Made by a program: the position numbers and the translations under genes. The notes under the pieces were generated by a model. It was not told where the DNA came from. It worked only from the letters and a program-made list of their open reading frames with translations, and made no database searches. Positions 21,749 through 30,881 of a DNA stretch of 64,000 nt are shown here, piece after piece; position 1 is the stretch's first letter, and each line of letters begins with the position of its first letter. Source of the stretch: Nocardia sp. NRRL S-836 (lineage in GTDB: Bacteria; Actinomycetota; Actinomycetes; Mycobacteriales; Pseudonocardiaceae). The stretch is taken from the NCBI RefSeq assembly GCF_001279525.1, contig NZ_LGDY01000123.1, positions 1 through 64,000 on the forward strand, read 5' to 3'.

Positions 21749-22294
21749 CTCGCCCCAGGTGCCGGTGAAGACCGTCTCGGACAGCGGGTGGCGGCGGCGT
21801 TCGCGTTGTTCGCGGGCCTGGAGGTCCTCGGGCAGGTCCTCCACGCGGCCGGGACGGCCCAGCGCCATCGCGACCAGCGGGCGCACGTCGGCGGGCATCG
21901 AGAACGCGGCGTGCGCGGCCTCCCTGTCGAAGCCGCCCATCATGTGCGTGATCAGGCCCAGGTCGACGGCCTGCAGGGCGATGTTCTCCATGGCCAGGCC
22001 GAGGCCGAACTCGACGTTCGAGAGGTCGCCGCGGTCGTCCGCGGTGATCACGCAGCCGATCAGCAGCACCGAGGCGCGTCCGGCCCAGGTCTTGTTGCCG
22101 GGACGGAGGGTCTCGTGGATCTTGTCGAACGTCGGCGAGCCGCGGTGGCCCACGACGAACCGCGCCGGCTGGCTGTTGCCGTGCGAAGGGGCCCAGCGGG
22201 CCGCCTCCAGGAGCACGCGCAGCTCGTCGTCGGTGATGGTGGCGTCAGCGGAGAAGGCGCGCGGGCTCCAGCGCTTCGAGATCAGCTCGTTCAT
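21734..22294 (-). CDS. Nitroreductase family protein
   Basis: 186 residues. N-terminal FMN-binding motif SKRWSPRAFS, then LEAARWAPSHGNSQPARFVV. The C-terminal half includes GLAMENIALQAVDLGLITHMMGGFD and VAMALGRPG, typical of NfsB/Frp-like flavoenzymes. They reduce nitro-compounds or quinones using NAD(P)H, and the physiological substrate is unknown. The ATG overlaps by one base the stop of the upstream mannosyltransferase gene (TGATG), so the two are co-translated. Confidence 0.9.
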   Translation of the reverse strand: MNELISKRWSPRAFSADATITDDELRVLLEAARWAPSHGNSQPARFVVGHRGSPTFDKIHETLRPGNKTWAGRASVLLIGCVITADDRGDLSNVEFGLGLAMENIALQAVDLGLITHMMGGFDREAAHAAFSMPADVRPLVAMALGRPGRVEDLPEDLQAREQRERRRHPLSETVFTGTWGESPFG

Positions 22295-23478
22295 CAGATC
22301 GCATAGTCCCAAACGGCGAGGGCGTACGCACCGAACCACGCGCTGAACAGCGTGGTCACGGCGAGCACGGTGACGACGGTCGACAGGCGGCGGCGGGCCA
22401 GCACCAGGGCCAGCGGCACCAGCAGCGTGAACGCGGGCAGCAGCAGGCGGGCCTTGGAGTTCATCAGGCCGTTCGAGCCGAGGTCCATGACCAGCACGCC
22501 GACGCCGTAGACGATCAACGGCCACTCCAGGCGGCGCTGGACGGCGTAGAAGACCAGGACGACCGCCAGCACGAGCAGCCACACGGTGCCGATCTCCAGT
22601 GCCGAGCGCGGTTCGCCGAGGTGTTGCAGGGCGAACGTCCAGGTCGCCTCGCCGCCGTCGAACCGCGAGCCCCAGCCGCGCTGCTGCACGCCGAACCAGC
22701 CGTCGAGCTCGCCCGTGCGGACCGCCACCCACCCCAGGTAGCCCAGCAGGCCGACCGGGGCGACCAGGCCGCCGGCCCACGCCCTCCAGTCCTGCCGGTC
22801 GCCGAGCACCGCGACCAGCGCGGCCAGGCAGATGGCGGCGATGAGGGCACCGGCGGTCGGGCGCACCAGGCCGGCGCCCGCGCAGCAGACACCGGCCATG
22901 ACCCACTGCTTGCGCACCACGCCGACCAGCGCCCACGCGGCGAACGCGCAGAACGTGGCCTCCGAGTACGTCATCGACAGCACGACGGCCATGGGGGAGG
23001 CGGCGAACAGCGTGACCAGCACCAGCCCGGCGCGGGACGAGCCGCCGCGGACCGTGCGGCCGAGCACGAACAGGCCGTACGCGCAGAACAGGCCGCTGAT
23101 CAGGCTCACCGCGAACGCCGCGCCCTGCACGTCCACGCCCGGTAGGCCGTCGACCCACCTGACCAGCGCGGGATAGCCGGGGAAGAACGCCAGCGGGGTC
23201 TCCGCCGAACGCCGCCCGGCCGCGTCGACCAGCCGCATCGGCACGTCGTTGTAGCCGTGCTCGGCGATCCCGAGGAACCACTCGCCGTCCCACGAGCCCA
23301 GCTCGCCGGACACCGTCATGGCCGTGTTCTGCCGGCTGTTCTGGTGGTCGACCATCCACCCGAGCACGACCAGGCCGAACTGCCGCACGAACAGGTAGAT
23401 CAACGCCGGGGCGGCCCACAGCGCGGCGGGGTGTCTCAGCAACTCGCCGATGCGGGGCCGCGGAGCGCGTTCGGGCAT
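22294..23478 (-). CDS. PIG-V-like membrane mannosyltransferase
   Basis: 394 residues from ATG 23478, which has GGTGGAGG twelve bases upstream. GTG codons up to 23556 could lengthen it by up to 26 residues. Multiple hydrophobic segments; the first luminal loop has SWDGEWFLGIAEHGYN, the acidic catalytic signature of GT-C polyprenyl-phosphate mannosyltransferases. TPLAFFPGYPALVRWV and MTYSEATFCAFAAWAL are family-typical. It is likely to transfer a sugar from a lipid carrier on the outer membrane face. It is divergent from lysC and co-translated with the nitroreductase. Confidence 0.82.
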   Translation of the reverse strand: MPERAPRPRIGELLRHPAALWAAPALIYLFVRQFGLVVLGWMVDHQNSRQNTAMTVSGELGSWDGEWFLGIAEHGYNDVPMRLVDAAGRRSAETPLAFFPGYPALVRWVDGLPGVDVQGAAFAVSLISGLFCAYGLFVLGRTVRGGSSRAGLVLVTLFAASPMAVVLSMTYSEATFCAFAAWALVGVVRKQWVMAGVCCAGAGLVRPTAGALIAAICLAALVAVLGDRQDWRAWAGGLVAPVGLLGYLGWVAVRTGELDGWFGVQQRGWGSRFDGGEATWTFALQHLGEPRSALEIGTVWLLVLAVVLVFYAVQRRLEWPLIVYGVGVLVMDLGSNGLMNSKARLLLPAFTLLVPLALVLARRRLSTVVTVLAVTTLFSAWFGAYALAVWDYAI

Positions 23479-23569
23479 CGCTGGAGAAGCCTCCACCACA
23501 TCGACTGAGGACACCCGGACAGCGTAGTCACGCCCGTCACGGCTCCAGGATCTCACCAGGTGGTCCGGG

Positions 23570-23575
23570 TAGGCT
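23570..23575 (+). promoter_or_regulatory. Candidate -10 box for lysC-asd
   Basis: TAGGCT at 23570-23575 matches TANNNT and lies 45 bases before the lysC start, in the short divergent interval. No clear -35 was seen. Confidence 0.35.
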
Positions 23576-23620
23576 GCCCACGACGTGCGGTTTTAGTCGC
23601 GTGTGAGGGAGGTTGGGTCG

Positions 23621-24886
23621 GTGGCGCTCGTCGTCCAGAAGTACGGCGGTTCATCGGTGGGAAGTGCCGAGCGGATCAAACGCGTGGCCGAGCGCATCGT
23701 CGCGACCAAAAAGGCGGGCAACGACGTCGTTGTCGTCGTGTCGGCCATGGGCGACACGACCGACGAGCTGCTCGACCTCGCCCACCAGGTCGCCCCGGTG
23801 CCGCCGGTGCGTGAGCTCGACATGCTGCTCACCTCGGGTGAGCGGATCTCGATGTCGCTGCTCGCCATGGCGATCAACACGCTCGGAGCCCAGGCGCGGT
23901 CCTACACGGGGTCGCAGGCCGGTGTGATCACGACGTCGGTGCACGGCAAGGCCCGGATCATCGACGTGACCCCGAGCCGGATCCAGGACGCGCTCTCGGA
24001 CGGGGCGATCGCGATCGTCGCCGGGTTCCAGGGCGTCAGCCAGGACTCCAAGGAGATCACCACGCTCGGGCGCGGCGGCAGCGACACCACCGCGGTGGCG
24101 CTCGCGGCGGCCACGAAGGCCGACGTGTGCGAGATCTACACCGACGTGGACGGCGTCTACACCGCCGACCCGCGCATCGTGCCGAACGCGAGGAAGCTCG
24201 ACACGATCACCTACGAGGAAATGCTCGAGATGGCCGCCTGTGGCGCGAAGGTGCTGATGCTCCGCTGTGTGGAGTACGCCCGCCGCTACGGCGTCCCCGT
24301 GCACGTCCGTTCGTCGTTCAGCAACAAGACCGGAACCATCGTGTCCGGTTCAGTGGAGGACGCTTCCGTGGAACAGGCGATGATCACCGGCGTCGCGCAC
24401 GACCGGTCAGAAGCCAAGATCACCGTTACCGCCGTCCCCGACCACCCCGGCATCGCGGCCAAGATCTTCCGGGTGGTGGCGCAGGCGGAGCTCGACATCG
24501 ACATGGTCGTGCAGAACGTCTCGCAGGCCGCCTCCGGCCGCACCGACATCACGTTCACGCTGTCCAAGGACGACGGTCCGCGTGCGGTGGCGGCACTGGA
24601 GAAGGCCCGCGGCGAGATCGGCTTCGACCAGGTCCTCTACGACGAGCACGTCGGCAAGGTGTCGCTGATCGGCGCGGGCATGCGCTCGCACCCCGGCGTC
24701 ACGGCCACGTTCTGCGAGGCGCTCGCCACCGCCGGCGTGAACATCGACATCATCTCCACGTCGGAGATCCGCATCTCGGTCATCTGCCGCGACACCCAGC
24801 TCGACGACGCCGTGCGCGCGCTGCACGACGCGTTCGACCTGGGCACCGACGAAGAGGCCGTCGTCTACGCGGGGACCGGCCGATGA
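23621..24886 (+). CDS. lysC: Aspartate kinase (alpha subunit)
   Basis: 421 residues, the same length as the mycobacterial and corynebacterial enzyme. It phosphorylates aspartate, the first step towards lysine, threonine, methionine and diaminopimelate. [17 protein letters not shown] is the kinase signature, [15 protein letters not shown] and [15 protein letters not shown] line the active site, and two ACT domains (250-421) mediate feedback. I chose GTG 23621 (GAGGGAGG eight bases upstream, [12 protein letters not shown]) over the GTG 18 bases earlier. Its stop overlaps asd (ATGA). Confidence 0.97.
   Translation: MALVVQKYGGSSVGSAERIKRVAERIVATKKAGNDVVVVVSAMGDTTDELLDLAHQVAPVPPVRELDMLLTSGERISMSLLAMAINTLGAQARSYTGSQAGVITTSVHGKARIIDVTPSRIQDALSDGAIAIVAGFQGVSQDSKEITTLGRGGSDTTAVALAAATKADVCEIYTDVDGVYTADPRIVPNARKLDTITYEEMLEMAACGAKVLMLRCVEYARRYGVPVHVRSSFSNKTGTIVSGSVEDASVEQAMITGVAHDRSEAKITVTAVPDHPGIAAKIFRVVAQAELDIDMVVQNVSQAASGRTDITFTLSKDDGPRAVAALEKARGEIGFDQVLYDEHVGKVSLIGAGMRSHPGVTATFCEALATAGVNIDIISTSEIRISVICRDTQLDDAVRALHDAFDLGTDEEAVVYAGTGR
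24368..24886 (+). CDS. lysC: Aspartate kinase beta subunit from internal in-frame start
   Basis: GTG at codon 250 ([20 protein letters not shown]) is preceded by GTGGAGG at a normal distance. Corynebacterium glutamicum makes a separate beta subunit from an equivalent in-frame start, giving an alpha2-beta2 enzyme. The 172-residue product consists of the two ACT regulatory domains. This is a prediction from the conserved position and ribosome binding site. Confidence 0.6.
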   Translation: MEQAMITGVAHDRSEAKITVTAVPDHPGIAAKIFRVVAQAELDIDMVVQNVSQAASGRTDITFTLSKDDGPRAVAALEKARGEIGFDQVLYDEHVGKVSLIGAGMRSHPGVTATFCEALATAGVNIDIISTSEIRISVICRDTQLDDAVRALHDAFDLGTDEEAVVYAGTGR

Positions 24887-25947
24887 GCGCCCCCGTTCTC
24901 GCGCTGGTGGGCGCGACCGGTGCCGTGGGCACCGTGATGATCGACATCATGAACACCCGCTCCGACTTCCCGTGGGGCGAGGTCCGGCTGATCGCGTCAC
25001 CGCGGTCGGCGGGCAAGAAGATCAACGTGCGTGGCCAGGAGCTCACGGTCATCGCGCTCTCGCCGGAGGCGTTCGACGGCGTCGACATCGCGATGTTCGA
25101 CGTGCCGGACGAGGTCTCCGCGCAGTGGGCGCCGATCGCCGCCGAGCGCGGTGCCGTCGCGATCGACAACTCCGGTGCGTTCCGGATGGACGCCGACGTG
25201 CCGCTGGTCGTGCCCGAGGTCAACGCCGCCCAGGTCGACAACCGCCCGCGCGGCATCATCTCGAACCCGAACTGCACGACGCTGTCGATGATGGCGTCGC
25301 TCGGTGCCCTGCACCGCGAGTTCGAGCTGAAGGAACTGGTCGTCTCCTCCTACCAGGCCGCCTCCGGTGCCGGTCAGTCCGGCATCGACCGCCTCTACGC
25401 CGAGATCAGCGCGCTGGCCGGCAAGGAGGCCGGGGTCGTCGCCGGTGACGTCGCCGAGGCGCTCGCCGCCGCCGGTCTGTCCGCGGAGGACTCCCCGTTC
25501 CCGGCGCCGCTGGTGCTGAACGTGGTGCCGTGGGCGGGGTCGCTGAAGGACGACGGCTGGTCGTCGGAGGAGCTGAAGGTCCGCAACGAGGCCCGCAAGA
25601 TCCTCGGCATCCCGGACCTGAAGGTCTCCGCGACCTGCGTGCGCGTCCCGGTCGTCACGACGCACTCGCTGGCCGTCCACGCGGTGTTCGCCCGCGAGGT
25701 CACCGTCGAGGCGGCGCACAAGATCTTCTCGGAGCAGCCGACGATCGTGCTCGTCGACGACCCGGCCGCCCAGCGGTTCCCGACCCCGGCCGGCGTGGTG
25801 GGCGAGGACCCGACGTACGTGGGCCGCGTGCGGCAGGCGCTGGACTTCCCGAACACGCTGGACTTCTTCGTGTGCGGTGACAACCTGCGCAAGGGTGCCG
25901 CGCTGAACACCTACGAGATCGCGGAAGAGCTCGCGAAGCGCCTGTAG
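24883..25947 (+). CDS. asd: Aspartate-semialdehyde dehydrogenase
   Basis: 354 residues. NADP-binding [11 protein letters not shown] at the N-terminus. The catalytic Cys131 sits in [11 protein letters not shown], and [16 protein letters not shown] and [12 protein letters not shown] are substrate-domain signatures. It reduces aspartyl phosphate from LysC to the semialdehyde, feeding diaminopimelate and the aspartate-family amino acids. The ATG overlaps the lysC stop. A strong terminator follows 16 bases after its stop. Confidence 0.97.
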   Translation: MSAPVLALVGATGAVGTVMIDIMNTRSDFPWGEVRLIASPRSAGKKINVRGQELTVIALSPEAFDGVDIAMFDVPDEVSAQWAPIAAERGAVAIDNSGAFRMDADVPLVVPEVNAAQVDNRPRGIISNPNCTTLSMMASLGALHREFELKELVVSSYQAASGAGQSGIDRLYAEISALAGKEAGVVAGDVAEALAAAGLSAEDSPFPAPLVLNVVPWAGSLKDDGWSSEELKVRNEARKILGIPDLKVSATCVRVPVVTTHSLAVHAVFAREVTVEAAHKIFSEQPTIVLVDDPAAQRFPTPAGVVGEDPTYVGRVRQALDFPNTLDFFVCGDNLRKGAALNTYEIAEELAKRL

Positions 25948-25963
25948 ACGCTTGTGTTGAAGA

Positions 25964-26003
25964 GCGGATGCCTGGCTCGTTCCATGGCGAGCCAGGCATC
26001 CGC
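25964..26003. terminator. Bidirectional terminator between asd and the AlbA_2 gene
   Basis: A perfect 16-bp inverted repeat, GCGGATGCCTGGCTCG at 25964-25979 with its complement at 25988-26003, and an 8-base loop. It separates two convergent genes and touches the last base of the opposing stop codon. Confidence 0.85.
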
Positions 26004-27451
26004 TACCTCTCAAGAAACTGATCGTCCTCGGGAAGCGACCAAACTGCACGTGGATCTTTCGCCGACTTTCCGTTCCAGCGGATCAGTCTGAGGTCCTCGA
26101 GTGCCTTCAGGCGGATTTTGGTCGCGGGACGACTCAGGCCCAGTGCCTCGGCGATATCTCCCGTGCCGAGCGGGTTCGCCGAAGCACGCAGAACGTCCAA
26201 AACTTGCTGACTTCCCCGAGGAAGTTTCGCGGCAATTCGTGGATCAAGCCTCTGCATGTCGACCAGAATCAGCCTCACGCTTCCGGCGGACTGCTTGTAG
26301 ACGGGGTCCGTGAGTCCGACGCGCCGCATCTCCGCGAAGATTCGCTTGATTCCCTCGCCCAACTCCTGGCCGATCCGAAGGTCTGCGCAGACGCGAGCAA
26401 TTCTAGGATTTCTGGCAAATCTACTGATTTCGAGTGGGCGCTGAGGATTCGCAAGCCCAGGGAACCGTCCGGGGCTCTCGATCTCGATTCGGTTGGGAAA
26501 AATTTCAACACGGATGTGGTCTCCGGCCAGGCTGTATGACCGGTGCACTGCGGCGTTGACCAGACCTTCCAGCCATGCGTTGCGAGGTACGATCGGATGT
26601 GACTCGAACGTGCCGGACTCGCCGAGTGAGCGCCGCTTCGGTATGAGCTCGTCGATCGCTCCGCTGGCGCCCTGGATCGCGTAAGGTATCGGACCCTCGA
26701 ACCTGATGTCCGCACCGTCTTCCAGTGACAGCGACGACCCCGTGCCTCTCTCGGTGCTCAGGTATCGGATCACTCGTATGTATGCCTGAGGGTGAACATC
26801 CTGTGGGTGCTTGCCGAAGAGAAGATATCCGGCGTTGTTGATCTTTCCTTTTCGGGTCATCAGACTGCGTGCGGCGAGAAGCTTCTGTGCTGTGTCTGAT
26901 GCGCCGGTCCTGCGCTTGTAGTGTGTGAGCAGCTTGGCGTCGAGATCGGAAATAGTCACTCCTTCCGCCTCAAAGCCGTCGTATTGGCTCTGGCCCTTGT
27001 CGAAGTGCAACTCTTGCCGCTGGTTGAAGTTGAGCTTGCGTGACTCGTCGCCGATGCGGAGGTAGCAGTCGCCTTTTTGTGTCTCATGAACGACCTCGCT
27101 CGGCTCCACTTGAACTACGAGGAGGTGATCCGATTCACCTTCGCTGTTGACGCACTCGATCTCAAGAAACTGCACGCGAACAGGGGGGACCGTAAAATCG
27201 ATTGGAACCTGACGGAAGTCGTTCATCTTTCGTCGGTGCGCGTCCACGCCTTGCACCTTGCCGTTGTGGAGGCCGATAGCGATGGTTCCACCCTCGGCGT
27301 TCGCGAAGGCGACGATCGCAGGAGCGAGATCGCGAGGTTCCAGGAGTACGTTCTTCCGGTCATACCACTGGTCTTCAGGTGCCGCCAAGAGCAGGGCACC
27401 CACGTCGCGTCTGGGCGCTGCGAGTGCTGTCTCAACTTCCGCGATCGTCAC
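26003..27451 (-). CDS. AlbA_2 (Schlafen-type) ATP-binding regulator with C-terminal winged helix
   Basis: 482 residues. The N-terminal AlbA_2/divergent AAA-4 domain (WYDRKNVLLEPRDLAPAIVAFANAEGGTIAIG) is the nucleic-acid/ATP-binding type. A GHKL-like segment, GLVNAAVHRSYSLAGDHIRVEIFPNRIEIESPGRF, lies mid-protein. The C-terminal helix-turn-helix is GDIAEALGLSRPATKIRLKALEDLRLI. Its base composition is visibly less GC-rich than the neighbours, suggesting later acquisition. The GTG start lies inside a perfect 16-bp palindrome, with TAGAGT six bases upstream, so it is probably a leaderless, autoregulated gene. Confidence 0.85.
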   Translation of the reverse strand: MTIAEVETALAAPRRDVGALLLAAPEDQWYDRKNVLLEPRDLAPAIVAFANAEGGTIAIGLHNGKVQGVDAHRRKMNDFRQVPIDFTVPPVRVQFLEIECVNSEGESDHLLVVQVEPSEVVHETQKGDCYLRIGDESRKLNFNQRQELHFDKGQSQYDGFEAEGVTISDLDAKLLTHYKRRTGASDTAQKLLAARSLMTRKGKINNAGYLLFGKHPQDVHPQAYIRVIRYLSTERGTGSSLSLEDGADIRFEGPIPYAIQGASGAIDELIPKRRSLGESGTFESHPIVPRNAWLEGLVNAAVHRSYSLAGDHIRVEIFPNRIEIESPGRFPGLANPQRPLEISRFARNPRIARVCADLRIGQELGEGIKRIFAEMRRVGLTDPVYKQSAGSVRLILVDMQRLDPRIAAKLPRGSQQVLDVLRASANPLGTGDIAEALGLSRPATKIRLKALEDLRLIRWNGKSAKDPRAVWSLPEDDQFLER

Positions 27452-27484
27452 CGGGCTACTCTAAACTTTTTAGAGTAGCCCGGT
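27450..27484 (-). promoter_or_regulatory. Palindromic operator and promoter of the AlbA_2 gene
   Basis: Perfect inverted repeat: 27450-27465 (ACCGGGCTACTCTAAA) and 27469-27484, 3-base centre. On the minus strand the right half contains TAGAGT six bases before the GTG start, so the operator overlaps the -10 and start codon. It lies at the start and not the end of a gene, so a terminator is unlikely. Autorepression by the encoded winged-helix protein is the simplest reading. Confidence 0.7.
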
Positions 27485-27656
27485 GGTCGTCATAGTGCCT
27501 GCACTCCTATCGTGTCCTTGCTAGTAGGTTTCAAGTAGAGATCAAAACTGGCTATTTGCGCAGCTCAGAGGCTTGTTGGCCACTTTTGCGTGGTTGCAAG
27601 TAGCTTCTGGTAGCGGATCTGTGCCACGTCTTGACACCCGGTAGGGTCGGGCGGCG

Positions 27657-28220
27657 ATGGGGGAGATCCAGTGGGTCCAGCCGCCACGACCGCAGCAGGT
27701 CGTGGCCGCGTTCCAAGGTTTCGCACACGGCGCCGGTGTCCGCACAGGACTGGTCGACCAGCTCGTCGCGTGCTGCGCGGAAGACCCGAAGGCGGCACTG
27801 GCGCGGTGGGCCGGCCGACCGGCCGTGCAGCCCGACCTCGTGTCACGCCAGGCCGCCCGCCTGCTCGCCGAGGACGACTACCGCGGCAAGCCCAGGTCGC
27901 AGGGGCCCGGCGCGTTGATCTGGGCGTTGCCCGCCGCCGTCCGCGGCCTCGACGAGTACCAGGTCGCCGAGCTGGTCGCCCTCACCCACGGCCCCGGCTC
28001 GCCGGCCCTCGACGCCGTGCTGCTGCTGGCCGAGCACCTCTTCACCCCCGAGCGGCTCGACCCGCCGGACGCCGACCCGTTCACCGCCGCCGGTGCGCTC
28101 GCGCAGGCCGTGCACGGCGGAGGACGAGGCGTCGCGCGAGCCGTCGCCGGTGCGTTGCGCGGCGGGCCCGACCACGAGATCAGGACCACTGCGGAAGAGC
28201 TGTTCCGGAGGTCGTGGTGA
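27657..28220 (+). CDS. Short ADP-ribosylglycohydrolase-like protein lacking catalytic motifs
   Basis: 187 residues, mostly helical. The central segment GPGALIWALPAAVRGLDEYQVAELVALTHGPGSPALDAVLLLAEHLF can be laid over CGGVMRVAPVALADDDPS...ALTHGHASGY in the next gene, the core of the ADP-ribosylglycohydrolase fold. No DDT or GGDSD-type metal site is present. I read it as a truncated, probably inactive relative, possibly a binding or regulatory partner. TAGGGT lies nine bases before the ATG. Its stop overlaps the next GTG, so the two are co-translated. The homology is weak and made by eye. Confidence 0.65.
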   Translation: MGEIQWVQPPRPQQVVAAFQGFAHGAGVRTGLVDQLVACCAEDPKAALARWAGRPAVQPDLVSRQAARLLAEDDYRGKPRSQGPGALIWALPAAVRGLDEYQVAELVALTHGPGSPALDAVLLLAEHLFTPERLDPPDADPFTAAGALAQAVHGGGRGVARAVAGALRGGPDHEIRTTAEELFRRSW

Positions 28221-30130
28221 ACCGCGACCAGGCGGTGATCAAGGCCGACAAGTGGCTGGCCCAGCACCGGCCGGAGCACCGCATCGACCCGAGGTGCGTC
28301 TTCGACACCACGGCCGGGTGGGAGATCGGGTTCGCGCTGCCCGACGACGAGGGCCGGGTCCGCGCCGGCGGCCGGTGGCCGGAGCACGCGCTGGAGGTCC
28401 ACGCCCTGGGCACGATCACCGAGCTGTCGGGCGGCAGCGCGGTCGGCGGTCAACGGCCGTGGGAGCCGCGGTTCGACCCGGAGTTCGCGCAGCTGCCCGG
28501 CATGCGGCTGCCGCCGGGACGTGCGGCGGTGCTCGGCTGGGTGCCCACGGGTGGCGGCGAGCTGCACCTCAACCCGGACCGGGTGCCGGGGCCGGTGGCG
28601 CAGGGCAGGCCGCGGCCGCTGACGCCGATGGAGCACTTCCTGAGCTACCTCGGCCTCGGCTGGTACGACCGCGCCGAGTTCGCGCACAACGCCCCGCACG
28701 GCGAACTGCTCGTCCCCGGCAACGTGGTGATCGACAACCACCACTACCCGGAGACGTTCGAGGTCTACACGGCACCGGAGCGGTTGCCGGCGGACGCGGA
28801 CCAGTGGGTGCGCACGAACCTGCACACCATCATCACCAAGATCGCCGGCAACGCGAAGTTCGCCGGCACCAAGCCGGACCGCCTGCACATCAACCCCGGC
28901 CTGCCCTTCGACACCGAGTTCGACCTGTTCCACCTCGCCGACGACGCGGCGCAGCACCTGCGGATGTGCGGCTGCTACGAGCGGCCGTTCACGCGGCGGG
29001 AAGGCAGCCGGTGGGTCGACCCGGACGGCAACCGGTTCTACGCCGTGTGGAAGTCGAAGAAGAAGGACACGAGCAGGCTGCGCGGCTGCCTCATCGCGGG
29101 CGCGATCGGTGACGCGCTGGGCGCGAACACCGAGAACCTGCCGATGGAGGTCGTCCACGAACGCCACGGCCCGCAGGGCGTGACGGACCTACCGGCCGAC
29201 CCGCGCATCACCGACGACACGCAGATGACGCTCTTCACGTTCGAAGCGGTCATCCGCGCGCACGTGCGCGAACGGCTCACGGGGTCCCAGGAGCTGACCG
29301 CGGTCACGCAGCACGCGTACCAACGTTGGCTGCACACGCAGAAAACGCCGTGGGCCAAGGCGCGTGGTCCACTGTCCACTCTGGAGGAACCGGACGGCTG
29401 GCTGGTCACGCACCACGACCTGTTCCGCATGCGTGCGCCCGGACTCACGTGCACGAGCGCGTTGCAGGAGTACGCGCGCACCGGCGAGCAGGCCACGATC
29501 TCCAAGCCTGCCAACGACTCCAAGGGCTGCGGCGGTGTCATGCGGGTCGCGCCGGTCGCGCTCGCCGACGACGACCCGAGCGTCGTGTTCGCGCTCGCGG
29601 CGGACAACGCGGCGCTCACCCACGGCCATGCCAGCGGGTACCTGTCGGCCGGTGCGTTCGCCGTGCTCGTCCACCAGCTGTTGCGCGGCAACGGGTTGCT
29701 CGACGCCGTCGACGTGGCGATGAGCTCGCTCGTCCGGCGGGAAGGTCATGAGGAGGTCGTCGCCGGCCTCGAACACGCCATCGAGCTGGCCGCCCTCGGT
29801 GAGCCGGGCGTCGCCCGCGTCGAGGAGCTCGGCCGGGGCGAGGTCGGCGACACGGCGCTCGCGATCGCGCTGTACGCCGCGCTGGTCACCGACGACCCGA
29901 ACGAGGCGTTGCTGGTGTCGGTCAACCACGGCGGCGACAGCGACTCGACGGCGTCCATGTGCGGCAACCTGGTCGGCGCGCTGCACGGTGTGGACGGGAT
30001 CCGGCCGGACTGGGTCGAGCGGGTGCAGTTCCGGGACCTGATCGACCGGATGGTCACCGACTGGGCCACCGAGGCCGGTCCCACGCCGCCGCTGGCACAC
30101 GAGTGGTTCACCCGCTACCCGCCGTCCTAG
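28217..30130 (+). CDS. YrhB/Imm35-like domain fused to ADP-ribosylglycohydrolase
   Basis: 637 residues. Residues 1-120 resemble the YrhB/Imm35 immunity family (NRDQAVIKADKWLAQH...). Residues 130-285 are an unassigned domain (PMEHFLSYLGLGWYDRAEF ... VDPDGNRFYAVWKSKKKD). Residues 290-637 are an ADP-ribosylglycohydrolase with metal-site motifs GAIGDALGA, DDTQMTLFT and GGDSDSTASMCGNLVGALHG all intact, so it is probably active. Such enzymes remove ADP-ribose from proteins or DNA and some serve as antidotes to ADP-ribosylating toxins. The start is GTG 28217, overlapping the previous stop; GTG 28214 is also possible. No toxin gene is visible nearby. Confidence 0.8.
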   Translation: MNRDQAVIKADKWLAQHRPEHRIDPRCVFDTTAGWEIGFALPDDEGRVRAGGRWPEHALEVHALGTITELSGGSAVGGQRPWEPRFDPEFAQLPGMRLPPGRAAVLGWVPTGGGELHLNPDRVPGPVAQGRPRPLTPMEHFLSYLGLGWYDRAEFAHNAPHGELLVPGNVVIDNHHYPETFEVYTAPERLPADADQWVRTNLHTIITKIAGNAKFAGTKPDRLHINPGLPFDTEFDLFHLADDAAQHLRMCGCYERPFTRREGSRWVDPDGNRFYAVWKSKKKDTSRLRGCLIAGAIGDALGANTENLPMEVVHERHGPQGVTDLPADPRITDDTQMTLFTFEAVIRAHVRERLTGSQELTAVTQHAYQRWLHTQKTPWAKARGPLSTLEEPDGWLVTHHDLFRMRAPGLTCTSALQEYARTGEQATISKPANDSKGCGGVMRVAPVALADDDPSVVFALAADNAALTHGHASGYLSAGAFAVLVHQLLRGNGLLDAVDVAMSSLVRREGHEEVVAGLEHAIELAALGEPGVARVEELGRGEVGDTALAIALYAALVTDDPNEALLVSVNHGGDSDSTASMCGNLVGALHGVDGIRPDWVERVQFRDLIDRMVTDWATEAGPTPPLAHEWFTRYPPS

Positions 30131-30140
30131 GGTGACGTCC

Positions 30141-30881
30141 ATGGCGGAGAGCGACGAGCAGTACGACGCGCTGGGTGCGATCTACGAGCGCGCCAAGCAC
30201 ATCCCGACCGGGTTGGCCGAACGCGCCACGCTGCTGTCGGCCGTGGGCGACCTGCGCGGCAAGGCGGTGCTGGACGTGGCCTGCGGCACCGGGTTCTACC
30301 CGCGGCTCTTCCACGACCTCGGCGCGACGCGGGTCGCGGGCGTCGACTCGGCCGGTGAGATGGTCGGGTACGCCCGGCACGTCGAGGACCGCGAACCGCG
30401 CGGCATCACCTACGCGCAGCACGACGCCACGAGCCTGCCCGTGCTCGGCGAGTTCGACGTCGTCACGGCCGTGTGGCTGCTCGGCTACGCCGACGACGAG
30501 GCCGCGCTGGACGTCATGATCGGCAACCTCGCGGCGAACCTCGTCCCCGGCGGGCGGCTCGTCGTGGTGGTGCCGAACCCGGACGGCGACTGGGACCTGT
30601 TCGCGCAGTACGGCCGCTACGGCTACGAGATCACCCGCACCGGCCCGATGGACGTCAAGCAGCCGGTCCGCGTGCACGTGCTGGGCGACCCGCCGTTCGA
30701 CTTCGACTCGTTCTTCTGGCAGCGCGGCGTGTTCGACGCTGCATTGCAGCGTGCGGGGCTCACGGACGTGACGCGTCATCCCGTCGTGGTGCCCGACGAC
30801 GAGCGCGGCCCCGAGTTCTGGGAACCGCTGCGGGTCTCGCCGAGCTTCGCGGTGTTCAGCGCGCTGAGGGGCCGGTCATGA
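30141..30881 (+). CDS. Class I SAM-dependent methyltransferase
   Basis: 246 residues. SAM-binding motif I VLDVACGTGFYPRL, motif II AGVDSAGEMVGYAR, and post-motif region FDVVTAVWLLGYA. It resembles small-molecule methyltransferases; the substrate is unknown. ATG 30141 has AGGGTGA six bases upstream. The gene begins 10 bases after the ADP-ribosylglycohydrolase and its stop overlaps the kinase start (ATGA), so 27657-32275 may form one transcription unit. Confidence 0.87.
   Translation: MAESDEQYDALGAIYERAKHIPTGLAERATLLSAVGDLRGKAVLDVACGTGFYPRLFHDLGATRVAGVDSAGEMVGYARHVEDREPRGITYAQHDATSLPVLGEFDVVTAVWLLGYADDEAALDVMIGNLAANLVPGGRLVVVVPNPDGDWDLFAQYGRYGYEITRTGPMDVKQPVRVHVLGDPPFDFDSFFWQRGVFDAALQRAGLTDVTRHPVVVPDDERGPEFWEPLRVSPSFAVFSALRGRS

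Noticed and set aside
27450..27484. The AlbA_2 palindrome as a transcription terminator
   Set aside because: It overlaps the start codon and -10 of the gene rather than the end of any gene on either strand.
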